Below are positions 22,636-34,315 of a DNA stretch of 64,000 nucleotides, one piece after another. The notes beneath the pieces were generated by a model that saw only the letters and a program-made list of their open reading frames with translations, searched no databases and was not told the origin of the DNA. The stretch is from Marisa cornuarietis (Eukaryota > Mollusca > Gastropoda > Architaenioglossa > Ampullariidae). A program made the translations under genes and the position numbers. The number at the start of each line of letters is the position of its first letter. The first letter of the stretch is position 1. The stretch covers positions 4,833,001 to 4,897,000 of the forward strand of contig SMMW01000001.1 of assembly GCA_004794655.1 (NCBI GenBank). The letters are read 5' to 3'.

Positions 22636-22640
22636 GACAC

Positions 22641-25150
22641 AATTTGTTTATTCAGGTTCTTTGTAAAATAATTTATAAGAACTGCATGCATTTTCGTACA
22701 AATCACTGTGATTCATTGCTTATACAGGTAAATTGCATATACTTACACGGAATAAGTATTTTAACACAGCAATAGCCGTTTTCGAACAGTATACATGCAC
22801 AGAGTGGGCCGACTTGGCAGTGCTCATCAGGGAATTCCAGCCCGTACGAGATTACAGAGTATACAAATGTAGTTGCTTCCCTTTTCTTTCTTTTCGCCAC
22901 TGGTAAAGACAGTTTCAAATTCGGGAAGAAACATAAACAATACGCAGGCCTAAGTGTCCCTAACGGTCTTGTAGTTTAAAAAAATGCACCAGTATCACGA
23001 TATCATGTCTTTTTTGCGTTATCGCCAACTGTATATTGTTTGTTTTACTTTATTAAATGACTTTTCAAATAAATTTTTGTTAGGGACCTAACATCTGTGA
23101 GCTGTAGAGTACAAAGATTATTTAAAAATCGATTTCAACTTGTCATCTTCGTTACTGATCAGGCTGCCATGTCCAGACCGATCTCCATCTTCCTGTCCGT
23201 CAGTTGAATGAAGTCAGTGATAAACACTGTCTACAACTGCTTCTATCAATATGAATAAATTGCTGCCAACTGTAGGCCCCGGGAGGGGGGGGCTCGTTAA
23301 AAATAGCTGATTTTTAGTTTATCGTCCCTTTCTATTAAGCGACCAAGGTTGGTTGTTAAATAGGCAGCAGTTTTTACAAACGGCAACCTTCTCTAATAGT
23401 GATCCACAAAATAAACGGCTGACTGCACTTCGTAACTTAGCAACGCTAGGGCAGTACAGGTCAACATTTATTGGGTTGCTGACATACCACGACCCATTGC
23501 CATGACATACCAAGCTGCATAGGGCTCATAACAACGATAAAATTGATGACAGCCGAGTCATCTGTTCGTTAACGTCTGAATAGAAGATGATGTACAGACA
23601 AGCATCGTCAGCAAATGACTCCCCAGCAATGCCGTGCTGTTGTATATACTTAACATGGATATGCTACGTCGACCAGGACAGAAAAAAAATAAGAAATAAA
23701 ACTAATAATCAACTTTTTAACTCATTGTCGCAGCCCATGGCTCACGTTGCTTAAGAAGTCACCTCGTATACATGTGTACAGTGTTTTTATAATTTAATTA
23801 GCAAACGGTTAATGGTGCAGGAACAAAAAGTTGCTCATTTTAAAGCTGATTCGTGTCTCTAGAACTTACCCTCCTTTGTTTGTACGACAAATTTAAGTCC
23901 TTTGTGGTGAAGCGAACAAAACGTGACAGACCACGCGGGTCGATGTTTTTCCTGTTTTCTGTCAGTTTGTTCGGCAAAATCAGCAGAATGACTATCTTGT
24001 GATTTTGCTGATTCTGGAGAATATTTATTAACGTTAGGATTAAAAACGTTTACTTGTGTAAATTAATAACTGGAACTTTTTACGTACATACCAAAGCTCT
24101 ACTTCAGAAATGTGACTCTGAAAGGCAGTTTCAGGTATGCTGATGTTTGTAAATTTTCTATTTAAAAAAAAGAAAGAGAGAGAGAACATTTCGTAAAAGT
24201 AAAACAGTTTATTTCTGCTTAATGTGGTCGTTAAAACTAATTTTAAATCACAGTTTTGTGACATACAGTTATTTTTTAATAATTTTTTATAGTAGCCAAA
24301 ATCTGGCAACTAATGAAGATATCATGTCTGAATGGGAGGTGACTATTAAAATAGAGAAAGGACAATAAATCTTAAAGAAAAAGAATATGTGTTTCCCTCA
24401 TTTAAGATACTTGTGATATTGTAAGTAGTTAACATTTCGAGACCAAAACGACTATACTTTTTCAAAGGGAGAAGAGAATGTTGTTATTTATTCAGAGTCG
24501 GGAGTCAGCTCGCATCTTGGCGGCGTTTGTTCGGCGGCGGTACGTGGCACTTGGAGAGAAGAGTCCCCGGTGTGCCCCCAACTGTTAGCAGGAGACCTGC
24601 TGCTCACCTCATCACCGGCCTGGACTCGCAACGAGACTAGCAGGAACAACTGCCAAAATTAATCTGGTGGATCTCTTTTAGATAAGCCTGATTGTTGAAT
24701 GCCCGTGTTTACATGTTTACTAAATCTTTCTTGTTGATTTGAGTCACATGTAGTTAAGTCTTGTTTCTGATTGAGAAGCACTGTGGTAAGCACTGTATGT
24801 AAGCCGTGTGCTTGTAAGACGTGTGAATATTGTACAGTCCGTTTTCTTGAACGAGTGCATATTTATCTGACTATACTGTTATACAGCACATAATGCAACG
24901 CGCCGAGACAAGCAGTGCCACGTACAGCCGCCCAACGAACACCACACTGATGCCACGTAATCCTCCCGACTCCGATGCTTCTAACTCTCATCGCTCTGAT
25001 CGTTTCCATGACGGCAGGTGGCAGTCTTCACGTTTTCTTGTTACTTACTTGCTCCTTGCGTCAAGGTTCCGACTTTGTCATGGCTCAAGTCTCGAAGACA
25101 AGTATTTTGGTGTTTGTAGAAAAGCATACCCCTTTCTTTACAGTATTTAT
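22641..25150. other. Non-coding stretch
   Basis: There is no recognisable gene. The GC-richer piece at about 24490-24660 followed by AT-rich sequence could be part of an LTR or a 5' UTR, but no partner copy is visible. Confidence 0.35.
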
Positions 25151-25152
25151 TT

Positions 25153-25154
<2 letters not shown>

Positions 25155-25204
<50 letters not shown>
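25155..25204. repeat. (CA)n-(TA)n microsatellite
   Basis: About 20 CA units followed by about five TA units. Confidence 0.95.
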
Positions 25205-25205
<1 letters not shown>

Positions 25206-25387
25206 ACCAAAACATGACTAATTCTCTGTGCGCCTTGCCAGTAAATCCCTTCGGCTAGATGTGACAAGCCATTGACTTTCTTTTCTGTCCTACCGCAGAT
25301 AGCCTCGGCTAGGACCCTGCTCTAGTCACATTTCCCAAAACGCGCTGCCAAGCTGCTGTCCACGTTTAGCTCTCACTAACGTAAATA

Positions 25388-25545
25388 ATGGCTCTTATAA
25401 TTCCTAACATAATGCTTTACATAATGCCTTAAATAATGCCTTACATAATGCCTCTCATAATGCTTACATAATGCCTCTCATAATGCCTTATATAATGCCT
25501 CTGATTATGCCTCTCATTATGTCTTACATAATGCCTTTCTGAACG
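25388..25545. repeat. Degenerate short tandem repeat of TAATGCCT units
   Basis: Roughly a dozen copies of a 12-15 nt unit centred on CATAATGCCTCT or CATAATGCCTTA. Units vary in length and sequence, so this is an old array. Confidence 0.75.
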
Positions 25546-25799
25546 CCTATACGCTAGGCCGTTTTAATTACTAAAATAAACTCCGGCTTTGTCTTAAAAA
25601 TTAATTCTGAGGAATTTTTTCCCACTTATGCAGACGAGAGTATTTAATATTCATTTAACATTTATAATTAATTGAATTATATATAATATAATTTAATATA
25701 ATTAAATCACGAATTTTACTTTTCTTACGGGTTACAGTGCTCCAGCGTTTTCTCGTCAAACGTGCGACCTTAGCTTCATGGAAGAGGGTAGGCGGGTAC

Positions 25800-25935
25800 C
25801 AGTAACGATGTCACTGTTATCGCACAGGTAACAAAATGCCCCATGAAACAGGGTACGTGAGTACCAGTTACAATCACATGTAGCAAAATATTCCATGAAA
25901 CAGGGTACGTGAGTACCAGTTACAATCACACATGT
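25800..25935. repeat. Tandem repeat of about 57 bp, two good copies plus a diverged one
   Basis: The unit includes CATGAAACAGGGTACGTGAG followed by TACCAGTTACAATCACA. Copies start near 25851 and 25890, and an older, diverged one (GGTAGGCGGGTACCAGTAAC) begins at about 25788. Confidence 0.7.
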
Positions 25936-26142
25936 ATCAATGGTGCAGGGAAGACGGTTCCTACCTCACTTGCGCCAAACCTCGCTGCTCGGTTAGAGAC
26001 TTGTTTGCGACTTGGCATCAGATATTCCCTGAGTCTCAGTGAGTATCTGTCTTTGAGGGACAATAATATGACTGATATATAAATTCCATGACAAGTATAT
26101 TTCTACATATTTATAATCTACGGCTAAACAGAAAACAGATCT

Positions 26143-27312
26143 TCAAAAATCACTGCCCACGAGATTGTCTTTGTTGTAGAATGTCCTTAAACTGGTTGTG
26201 TCGCTGGTCAGGAAGGTGGCTGTTAATATTTTTTGTGCTGGAAACCGTCCGCAGAACATGGATTTGAGCTCGTTTCTGAATCTGGAGCCGGTCAGACAGT
26301 ACAGGTAAAAAGTGATTGCGCTGTTAGCGTACCAAGCCAAGTTGCACACAGCATAAACAAAATTGACTTTTGCTAAGGATATTGTAGTATCCTTATTGAC
26401 ATAATGAAAAACGATAAGGTAAATGCTCAAGGGCATCGAGAAAAAGAGGAACACGAGCGACACTGTGATGAGAGTGACGGTGAGTGACGAGGCCTTTTTC
26501 TGGCGACTGTTGACCTGGTCACAACCACCGGCGGTCATCACACGGGCCACCTGTACAGACTGAATCACCTTCAGCAGCAGAACGCTGTTACCAATGATTA
26601 AGATACTAAATGGAATAAATGAGGATACTGCTAGATCGATCCAAGGATATATAAAATAGTTAAAATAGTATAATCGTTCGTTCTTAACGGAACACAAAGG
26701 ATCAGTGGAACTTGATAAGGTTACCAATTCATATGAGATAAGTCTTTGTGCATGAAGTGCAAAAGATGTGGCTACAATAGTTGCTATAACTAGTCCAACT
26801 TTTCCAGTAGTACACGATAGGCTCTTGTAATGTGGCCATACAATGGACATTACTCTCTGTATTGTCATCGAAACGATAAGCCAGGCTGAGATCGTGGCAC
26901 TAGAATAAATAAAGAACATAACCAGCTTGCAAAAAGAAATATGAAGTGAATCGACATAAATATTAAATATATAATACAACCATTTTCTAAGCAGCCCTGT
27001 ATACAAAAGTAGCAGGTCGGACACCGCCAGAGCTGTGAAGTACAAGGACATAGAGTTTGACGACTGACCCTCGCTAAGTCGCCTCATGATGACGATGGTC
27101 ATCACGTTGCCGAAGGTGCCGAGCAAGATGATGACAGGCGAGATGAACTTCCACATCGCAATATGTGGGAAAGAGAGAAAAAACCATTCCACAGCGTCAT
27201 ACTCTTCAGAGGAACAACAGTGTGTGTCGTCTGCTGTGAGGTCACTGGCAGTGCTGTTGACGACAATGAGTGCGAGACCATTGGCCATGATTGGCTCAGA
27301 CACATCTACCAT
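26143..27312 (-). CDS. Class A GPCR, cluster copy 2
   Basis: Intronless receptor of 389 residues from an ATG at 27312. A second in-frame ATG at 27288 (Met9) aligns better with the starts of copies 1 and 5, so either may be used. There is an N-glycosylation site (NST) near the N-terminus. Family landmarks are GTFGN (TM1), LAVSD (TM2) and the cysteine of SFCKL (TM3). DRY is replaced by QRV in MTIQRVMSIVWPH. TM6 has FSMP in place of CWxP. In TM7 even the asparagine is changed, giving TFYLY in SAITFYLY, unlike the other copies. The C-terminus is VGSDF, a possible class I PDZ ligand as in copy 1. Loop 3 and TM6 are almost identical to the paralogues in DNA. Upstream lie the TATA box (27449), a GT/CA tract and the shared block. 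Confidence 0.9.
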   Translation of the reverse strand: MVDVSEPIMANGLALIVVNSTASDLTADDTHCCSSEEYDAVEWFFLSFPHIAMWKFISPVIILLGTFGNVMTIVIMRRLSEGQSSNSMSLYFTALAVSDLLLLYTGLLRKWLYYIFNIYVDSLHISFCKLVMFFIYSSATISAWLIVSMTIQRVMSIVWPHYKSLSCTTGKVGLVIATIVATSFALHAQRLISYELVTLSSSTDPLCSVKNERLYYFNYFIYPWIDLAVSSFIPFSILIIGNSVLLLKVIQSVQVARVMTAGGCDQVNSRQKKASSLTVTLITVSLVFLFFSMPLSIYLIVFHYVNKDTTISLAKVNFVYAVCNLAWYANSAITFYLYCLTGSRFRNELKSMFCGRFPAQKILTATFLTSDTTSLRTFYNKDNLVGSDF

Positions 27313-27400
27313 TGCTCGATATGAGCGTTGGTAGAGAGGAGCCTTAGGAGGAAGAACCTTTGTCCAACTTTATATTAGATTTCTGACCCTATTGAAGACA

Positions 27401-27454
27401 CAGCCACATGGCTAACCCAGAAAATTAAGTGAATGAAACATCTTTTATAGATCG
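27401..27454 (-). promoter_or_regulatory. Core promoter of receptor copy 2: TATA box
   Basis: On the minus strand GATCTATAAAAGA occurs, with TATAAAAG beginning at 27449, the same 13-mer as in copy 1. The downstream motif is eroded to GTGGCTG (27407-27401) but lies 41-42 nt from the TATA start, close to the 40 nt of copies 1, 4 and 5. The start codon is about 135 nt downstream. Confidence 0.6.
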
Positions 27455-27540
27455 TGTGCGATAATGAAATTTAAAAAGTCTTCGAACAAAAGAAAATGGA
27501 AACGCGGAAAATTCAAAATTACAGTAGCAATTTTGATTGC

Positions 27541-27740
27541 CTCGACAAAAGATTAAAATTTAATGTGTATATGAGTGTGTGCGTGTGTGTGTGTGTTTGT
27601 GATGTGTGTGTATGTGTGTGGGTGCGTGAGTCTCTACTCGAACAAAAATGCTCTAATTGCTATCTGTACAGCCCCCAAAATTTCTGCACATGAAGAGGGT
27701 TATAATGAATTATAATTAACAGTTGGGTGCGAAATAATTG
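27541..27740 (-). promoter_or_regulatory. Upstream block, CA tract and TTTTGTCGA motif of receptor copy 2
   Basis: On the minus strand TAATCGTTATTTTACAAGCA (beginning near 27775) leads to CGCACCCAACTGTTAATTA (27731-27713), aligning with ATCGAGCTGTTAATTA of the other copies but with the ATCGAG part changed. Further downstream come a CA-rich tract (about 27622-27575) and CTTTTGTCGAG (27551-27541). The block is closer to the TATA box (about 280 nt) than in the other copies. Confidence 0.55.
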
Positions 27741-28203
27741 TCTGCTTGTAAAATAACGATTATAATAAGCATAAACAAACGTTTTGGTCGTCAATAATAA
27801 GACGGAACGCCTACGAAAAGTGAGCCACCATTTCTATATTGGTATAACTAAAAGAATTTTGCAATATTAAGATAATTACTAGTAGAAATATGAACTTTTA
27901 AAAATGATAACAGGCCTTTAAACATCGTCCTCTTTATCAGGCAAATGTCAGACTACGAAAAGGTCTGAGAGCTGTAGGGGCGGGAGATCTGATGTTCACG
28001 ATACCCAAGGTTGTAAAGATACCCAGCGTTCGTATGTTACAATTAGTTTTTCTTTTACTTCTTTGTGTGAAAACGAATAGATAGGATGCTGTTAGGTGGG
28101 TTTAGAACTCTCGCGCACTTTTCAGCACTCTGTCTTGCAGTGCATCAAGCATTGTATCTGGCAGTGTATCTGACACTGTATCTGACATTGCAAGAGACCT
28201 TTA

Positions 28204-28512
28204 TCAATCATCAAACCCAAATATATTCGCACGCATGACGCATACCGCATTCAACACTAAAACACAAATTGGCCTCCACCTGTTGTTTCTCTGAGAGGCT
28301 GAAGGTAGTGAGGTACCAAAGAGAAGGAGCGAGATTATTAGTACACTAAACATAGATAAACCTATAAAATATAATTTACGGACACAGCTAAATGATTTCT
28401 TTTTCCATTTCTTCATCACCAGGCATACATCACAACCAGACAGTAGGTGCTTGTAAATAAACAAGTATGGCGCTAAGCGAATAGCGGAAATAATACCACA
28501 GCCAGCAGCCAT
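28204..28512 (-). CDS. Unrecognised small membrane-protein-like ORF
   Basis: A 102-codon ORF with an ATG at 28512. It contains one strong hydrophobic segment (LYFIGLSMFSVLIISLLLFG) preceded by a basic stretch (KKWKKKSFSCVRK) and a weaker one at the C-terminal side. The basic-loop-then-helix pattern is reminiscent of loop 3 and TM6 of a GPCR, but there is no sequence match to the cluster receptors. It could be one exon of another membrane protein or chance. I do not assign a function. Confidence 0.2.
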   Translation of the reverse strand: MAAGCGIISAIRLAPYLFIYKHLLSGCDVCLVMKKWKKKSFSCVRKLYFIGLSMFSVLIISLLLFGTSLPSASQRNNRWRPICVLVLNAVCVMRANIFGFDD

Positions 28513-30378
28513 AACGTAAAGCAGAGTACACAGTGTTAATATTGATTTATCTTAAAACTTCCTGTCTCAAGTAGGGTGGGTACCCGGAGACGAATTGAGT
28601 GGATGGAGGTAAATACATTTGTCGATGCCTAAATGCTTGAGTGCACTTGTTTATACGATATCTTAAAACAACCTTCCGACCTGTTTTTTAAAGACGCCTT
28701 CACTTCGCAGGTGATAAGGTACCATCTCTTTACTGTTAGTAGGACCTTGTCGATGCCAAGATTCCTCCGGTGTTTCGGTACCTGCACTTCATAAACATTC
28801 ACCCTTTGTCACTTGTCACAACCAGTAACTTTCTCTTCCTTGAGTTAGGATCAGAGAAGGCTTGGGCCAAAGAGACAGCTAAATTTGACAGCTTTAGACA
28901 TTATTATTACCTGCCCCACTTATATTGACTCAAAAATCTCATTAGCTTCTAAACTTCACGGAAAGACGATACTTTGCACTGTGTCTGTTCAGTAAGTAAC
29001 AGCTTTTTTATTTATTTATTTATTTATTTATTTGTGCAGTAGCTGGAACAAAGAACACAACGCGAGGTATTAGATTAGGTAGAGTAAGTGCCAGATTTTT
29101 ATTTGTGAAAAATCTCTTTGGAAATTTCAATCTTTTTTATGGAGCAGCAGTTTGGAAAGTGCTGATTGGCACTAAACCTTTAAAAAGCGCGACAAACCGA
29201 CGGTCAAGCCACAGTGTTAAGCCATGTAAAGAAGATCGGTTCTGCTACACTAATAAAAGATATTTCTAATTTTAATTATTCACTTCCTTTTTAATTGCAA
29301 GAACTTTCAAAAAAGTTGATATAATTTGTTGTTAGATTATACACAATAACAACGCTTTAACAGTTGGGAAAGGTTAAACACAGTAATGTTTATCAAGGTA
29401 TACAACTTTAGCACTGATTAGCCTTCCATATTTTGGGTTAAGTCCCCTTGCTGTAAGCCCGTGATATTGCAAGTATTTAATTTTTTTCAATACTGATCCA
29501 AAAAGTACAATAAGATTTTCTTCCTGGGAAACCTGTCGAGGTCAGAAATGGGAGAGATTTCCTAACGGTTTTGTACTCTGCAGCCGTAAGCATTAATAGA
29601 AGTTTTCCTAAAGTCACTCCACTTCTGTCGTCTGCTTACCCCATTCAAACACACTTTAACCAAATAAGAAAATCTTTAAAATAGTCCCATCACAAAGCTC
29701 ATTAAGGCAGTTGTTTAAGAGTACATAACTCCACGTCATCCGCTAATATAAGCCGATGCTAAAACAAAACATTACGATATCCTTATTACTCTGTTTATTA
29801 ACGACAGTTCATAAACAGCACACAACTCCACTCCCAAGTAATTATTCCTCTTTAATTAAACAATGGATCCTACACGAGCCCCCGTCCATCGATGTCTCCT
29901 TACCAGCGCACACGAGTCGGTTGTGTTTTATTAAAGACCTTTTTCCAAAAGCCCCGTGTTTCAAAAAATAATTTCTTGTGTTCGACTGTTTGTGACTTGT
30001 TGAGACGTTCTGCAGAAATCACGTTGAGAAAAATAAACAGTTCATTTATAGATGGCGTTTTTGTCTACCACAATACATCTGTATTGATAATCGTTTGCTC
30101 TTACCTGGAGAGTTAATTTCCCTGTATATCCTAAGTCAAACGTAACAATATCACCTAAAGTAAGCATGACCGACCAAAAGACAATGACAATGACCAACTT
30201 TATTCGTCCCAGTGGACAATTTGAATATGGGAATGTGCTCTAGTTCAACAGTGAAAAAATGAAAAATGAAAAGTAACAATCATATTATATATATATATAT
30301 TAGAGAGGAAAAAACTTACATGAAGGATAATCATGTATGCACCTACAATGCAATACAATACAATACCTACAACATCAC

Positions 30379-30432
30379 ACTCACTCACTCACTCACTCAC
30401 TCACTCACTCACTCACTCACTCACTCACTCAC
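30379..30432. repeat. (ACTC)n microsatellite
   Basis: About 13 tetranucleotide units. Confidence 0.95.
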
Positions 30433-31740
30433 ATTATTGACAGTTCATCTAAAATTGAGCAGCTGTACTGCAGATGGCACAAATGATTTCAGGTGTTACT
30501 TTCTGTTACTCTTACATAAAGGCATGACATAACGTTTACCTGAGCTTAATAATACAAATTCTTTTGTTACTACATGTTCACGTAATGATAAAATGCATGA
30601 AGCTTGCAGTACTATTTGTTGGTCACAAAAAGAATCTAAATCCCTGTTTGATACCAATTATCTTAGAACAGATGTTCACAACACTGTTCAGACTGTTCCT
30701 ATCATGGACAGAGAGATTGCGAACCAGCATACAAATGAGAAAGATATGAGACTCTCAATGAATGCCTGGTAAAAACGGCCTAAGATTACTTGACTAACTG
30801 AAAAAAACTTTTTAACTAACGCAAAAGATACATTCTTTGTTGGCCACGTTTCAAATTGTGTTCAGTGTTTAAATTCCAATTGAGCTGGCTATCAAAAATA
30901 GTTCCCAGATACCTAAACGGAGATTGGCAAAGAAAGCATTATGATAGGTTTTAGAGCTTTATTTTAACATTTTAAAATATAAAGTTTAATTTATAGGTGC
31001 TTGAAGACATGGCTACTGGAAGGAAAGCAGACTGGCTCATCTAGTTCACCTCCTTACTGTCTATCACAATTACAACCCGATTTTGGTGGATTTTAATAAA
31101 GAGGTTTTACTGAATAAAAATGGAGTGCTTTCTCTAATAACAAAGCTTATATTGATATAGCGCTTTTGAGTAGAATACCAAACAAGGTTTAGAAAGAGAG
31201 CAGTAGAAAAAAAAGATAAATTACACTACTTAGTTTTGAAGTTATGAACTACCTTTTTCAGTGAAAAATGTTTTTAAGAAGTTGTTTCATCTTCTAGACT
31301 CCAATTTCTAATCTGTCAAAAATGGTAATTTGTAATTTGCTTTGTGATAGACTGTGCCTGCTTAATTATTTACAGCGGATACCTGTTCGTTTTTGGAATG
31401 TTTACTAGAAACACTGTCATACAGCATTGTCCGTGAGAGTAGCTTTTACGAGTTTGCGAGTATGTGTACGCAGTATGGGCTAACATGTCCTTACCAATGG
31501 TACGAAGATCTGCTCTTTGTGTGAACTGTGTTTTCGGACATCGACAGACCTCTCCCGCCATACATTGTTTTACTCTTACCTTTCTTGTTGCGAGTATCCA
31601 ACTTTAGTAAGTGTCGAAAGTTAATGTAATCTTTCGTCGCCAAGACACGTCTTTGGCTCCGCATCGTACATAAGTGCAAAAAAAAAGAAGAAAAAAATAA
31701 AATATTGAGTTTTTTATTCTATGTGACCAAATCTAGCTTT

Positions 31741-31743
<3 letters not shown>

Positions 31744-31784
<41 letters not shown>
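31744..31784. repeat. (GT)n microsatellite
   Basis: About 20 GT units followed by a CGTG/AGTG-rich tail. Confidence 0.95.
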
Positions 31785-31788
<4 letters not shown>

Positions 31789-33559
31789 AGTGCGTGCGTG
31801 CGTGTTTACTTGTGAGTGTGACAGTGTGTGAGTGGGTGTGTTTGTTCCTTTCTTGCTATTGTAGATATCATAACCAATAAACTCTCGAGTTACTTTGTTA
31901 CCTAACAATAAAAGACTGTTGCAAGGTGCCACGGACTGTGTCACTCACTTGGTTCTTTAATGTGTGCGCGGTCAAGGACGGGGATCGAGCTGCATCTTAT
32001 TTTGAGAGCTGCCTTGGATCTGTGACAAGAACCTTCGCTGTGCTCGATACCGTTATTTCAGGCATCTATAACGGTCAGCACGATCCGTCATTTGGAAAGA
32101 AAGACGAGAGTTCCACACTCACCCATTCACCCATCCTATACCTCTATGTGATCGTTTGCGTTTATTGCTGAGGAGAAATATTTATGTCTTCATCCATAGC
32201 TGTGTCTTATAAAAGAAATACATTTCAACGTAAAGTGCAACTTGTTATGATACTGCAAAAGTGATTGCCAGTCTATATTTCTGTAAAGATTTTATGCAAT
32301 AGTTGCGGATGGAATTAGTGAGATATTGACGGTCGAAGATAAAGTCAACTTTAACAGAAACTTTTCTGGCGAATGGGCAGATAACTCTGTAACGTTGCTA
32401 CATTTCCATCAGTAGGTCTACCATCAGTAGCTCTACGATCAGTGAAAGTGTAAAATCAGACAGTAGTAGTTCATATCGGAACTGTGACAGTTACAATTTC
32501 TGATAACAAACTATTATGAAATCTGTCACGCAATGCCATGATGTTTGGAGTTTGATATTTTTCGAGCTTGTGATACCCGAAACTGTGTTACCTCAGCCAG
32601 CATTACCCAAGTCTGCGATAACCTGCAACATTGATGTATGTGCCGTGTTGATGTCTGCAGCCGGGAACTGGATTTCCTTTGAGTTCTTTTTTGTTCACTG
32701 AGACCATTAAAAGGCACTTCAGCAGACGTGCGAAAACATTTTTGGTTGATTTACTCTAATAATGAAAAATACAGCAATGTTAATTTTAAATACGTGTTAA
32801 ATCGACTCAAGGTATGATCGAATCGTTCATTGAATAAATCGACTGATGATACCCTCTGCAGCAAACTGAGAAGAATATTTAAAAAAATATCATTATAGTA
32901 GCATTTGAAGAAATAATAGACAAAAATAATTATATATTATATGTTTTATAGTAACCTTGACTAGTATTATTACTGTTGCATTGGCCTTACATTTGCTGAC
33001 ACCAATCTGTTGATGCTTTCCTTCGCTTTCCTTGGTTATAGCCAAAACATGTGAATGATTAGTAAAGAAAGAGTCGACTAGAAATAGATCCTGTATGCTG
33101 AGCTGCCATCATCGTCTTGGGATGCTCCAGATGGGTGGGTGATCAGAGAGACTTGCTCAACACTTACTACTCATGGCTCGTGTTAGTTTATACAAGCACA
33201 GTTTTGCTCGTAGGCGAAAAAGAAAAATTTCCTAGGCGGAGAACTGACATTATGAATCATAGAAAAGAAAGAACTCTTTTACAAGACTGTAATTAGTATT
33301 GCTTATTGCAATTAATTCTTCACACTATAAAAATATTACAAATATACAGGATCCCTCTCTAATGAAAGTTTACTCAATGCAAAATACCTAGCCAGTGCGA
33401 GTATACAAAATAGAATAGTCATTCTGTGAAAAGTAGTTGGATAGTTAAAATATGCTGTTTGGTTGACCAAAAACATTTGACAAAGTTGCGGCTACTTTAT
33501 TTGTTCTAATCATTAAGTTTCACGAGAGACATTGTAATACGCCTTTATCTATTAATAAA

Positions 33560-33715
33560 ATTCAATATTTCACTGATATTTTTGCACTAGAGTATAACGC
33601 ACAGCCCAGGATGTCTTTCAACGACAAAAGGAAGCGACGCCATCAGGTACTGACGGTCTTCTGGATACTTGCAACACAAAGGGCGAGTAACTCAATGTAT
33701 GGCAAAAGCGGCTAA
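33560..33715. repeat. Uninterrupted copy of the repeat split by the LINE at 1.7-3.5 kb
   Basis: This aligns with 1705-1764 joined to 3478-3560. Here the repeat abuts the broken 3' end of the receptor pseudogene, so it may have been inserted there or mark a recombination junction. Confidence 0.6.
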
Positions 33716-33737
33716 TCGATGACTGAAAATACAGGTA

Positions 33738-34022
33738 AACACGATTAAGGTACAAAATGGAGTTACTGAAGGTACTGCTAAATCGATCCAAGCAAAGACT
33801 AGATCGTCGTAATGAAGGAGCTCTGTAATCGCACTGTAACACACCTCTTTATTGTATTTGAAATCTGCCATCAATTCGTATAATACGTCTGAGTGCATTT
33901 AATGCAGTCGGTACGACTACAATATTAGCTATAACTAGTTCAACCTTTTTTGTGTGCACTACAGGTTCTTGTGATGGGGCCACACAATGACTGTGACTCT
34001 GTGCGTCATCATGGAAACAGCA
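33738..34022 (-). pseudogene. GPCR pseudogene fragment of the cluster family
   Basis: On the minus strand this encodes the end of TM3 through the start of TM5 of a cluster receptor: VSMMTHRV in place of VSMTMQRV, then WPHHKNL, then a TAG stop. TM4 (VVVPTALNA) and ECL2/TM5 (VCYS and then FAWIDLAVP) follow after a frameshift near 33890. Both ends are missing: the 5' side meets a LINE fragment and the 3' side meets a repeat. It is closest to copy 1 in loop 2 (ELM... VCYS). It is not functional. Confidence 0.85.
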
Positions 34023-34042
34023 GATTGTACTTTCTAATAAAC

Positions 34043-34315
34043 CTATGTTATTGGCCAGATCCTATCTAGACTAGCCATTGACGTTATTGCTGTTGCCATC
34101 CTGATGCGGGTATCTGTTGTGGAGCTGCAGTCCTTGTAAATGGTGCTTTCCAAGTACTTACAGCTGCTCACCTCTTCGAACTGTACTCCGTTCATGTAGA
34201 TATCTGCTTTTCCTTTGATCATAACTTTGATCTTATTAGTGATGGTCTCCATTCCATATGCGTTTAAACTGTCAGTCGGTCTGCTGGTGCAATCTTGAAG
34301 TTCTTTGTTGCACAA
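34043..34315 (-). mobile_element. LINE reverse transcriptase C-terminal fragment
   Basis: An ORF of 90 codons on the minus strand containing MNGVQFEEVSSCKYLESTIY, the region just after the RT active site in RTE/I-group LINEs, where the usual text is ...FEEVxxFKYLGxT.... Endonuclease and catalytic motifs are absent. It probably truncated the neighbouring receptor pseudogene. Confidence 0.7.

Larger units (their letters stand above)
28513..33559. other. Long non-coding stretch with microsatellites
   Basis: No gene was recognised. It holds an ATTT run near 29008-29033, an ACTC array at 30379-30432 and a GT array at 31744-31784. The first kilobase is partly homologous to the upstream flank of receptor copy 1. 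Short ORFs here have no family features. Confidence 0.4.

Noticed and set aside
24480..24960. Solo LTR
   Set aside because: The layout is LTR-like, but there is no second copy, no clear TG...CA ends and no flanking duplication.
29756..29971. Short ORF with a signal-peptide-like start
   Set aside because: The N-terminus is hydrophobic, but there is no cysteine pattern, no repeat and no support for a secreted peptide precursor.
30370..30440. CRISPR-like array
   Set aside because: The short regular units are a simple ACTC microsatellite without spacers, and the genome is animal.
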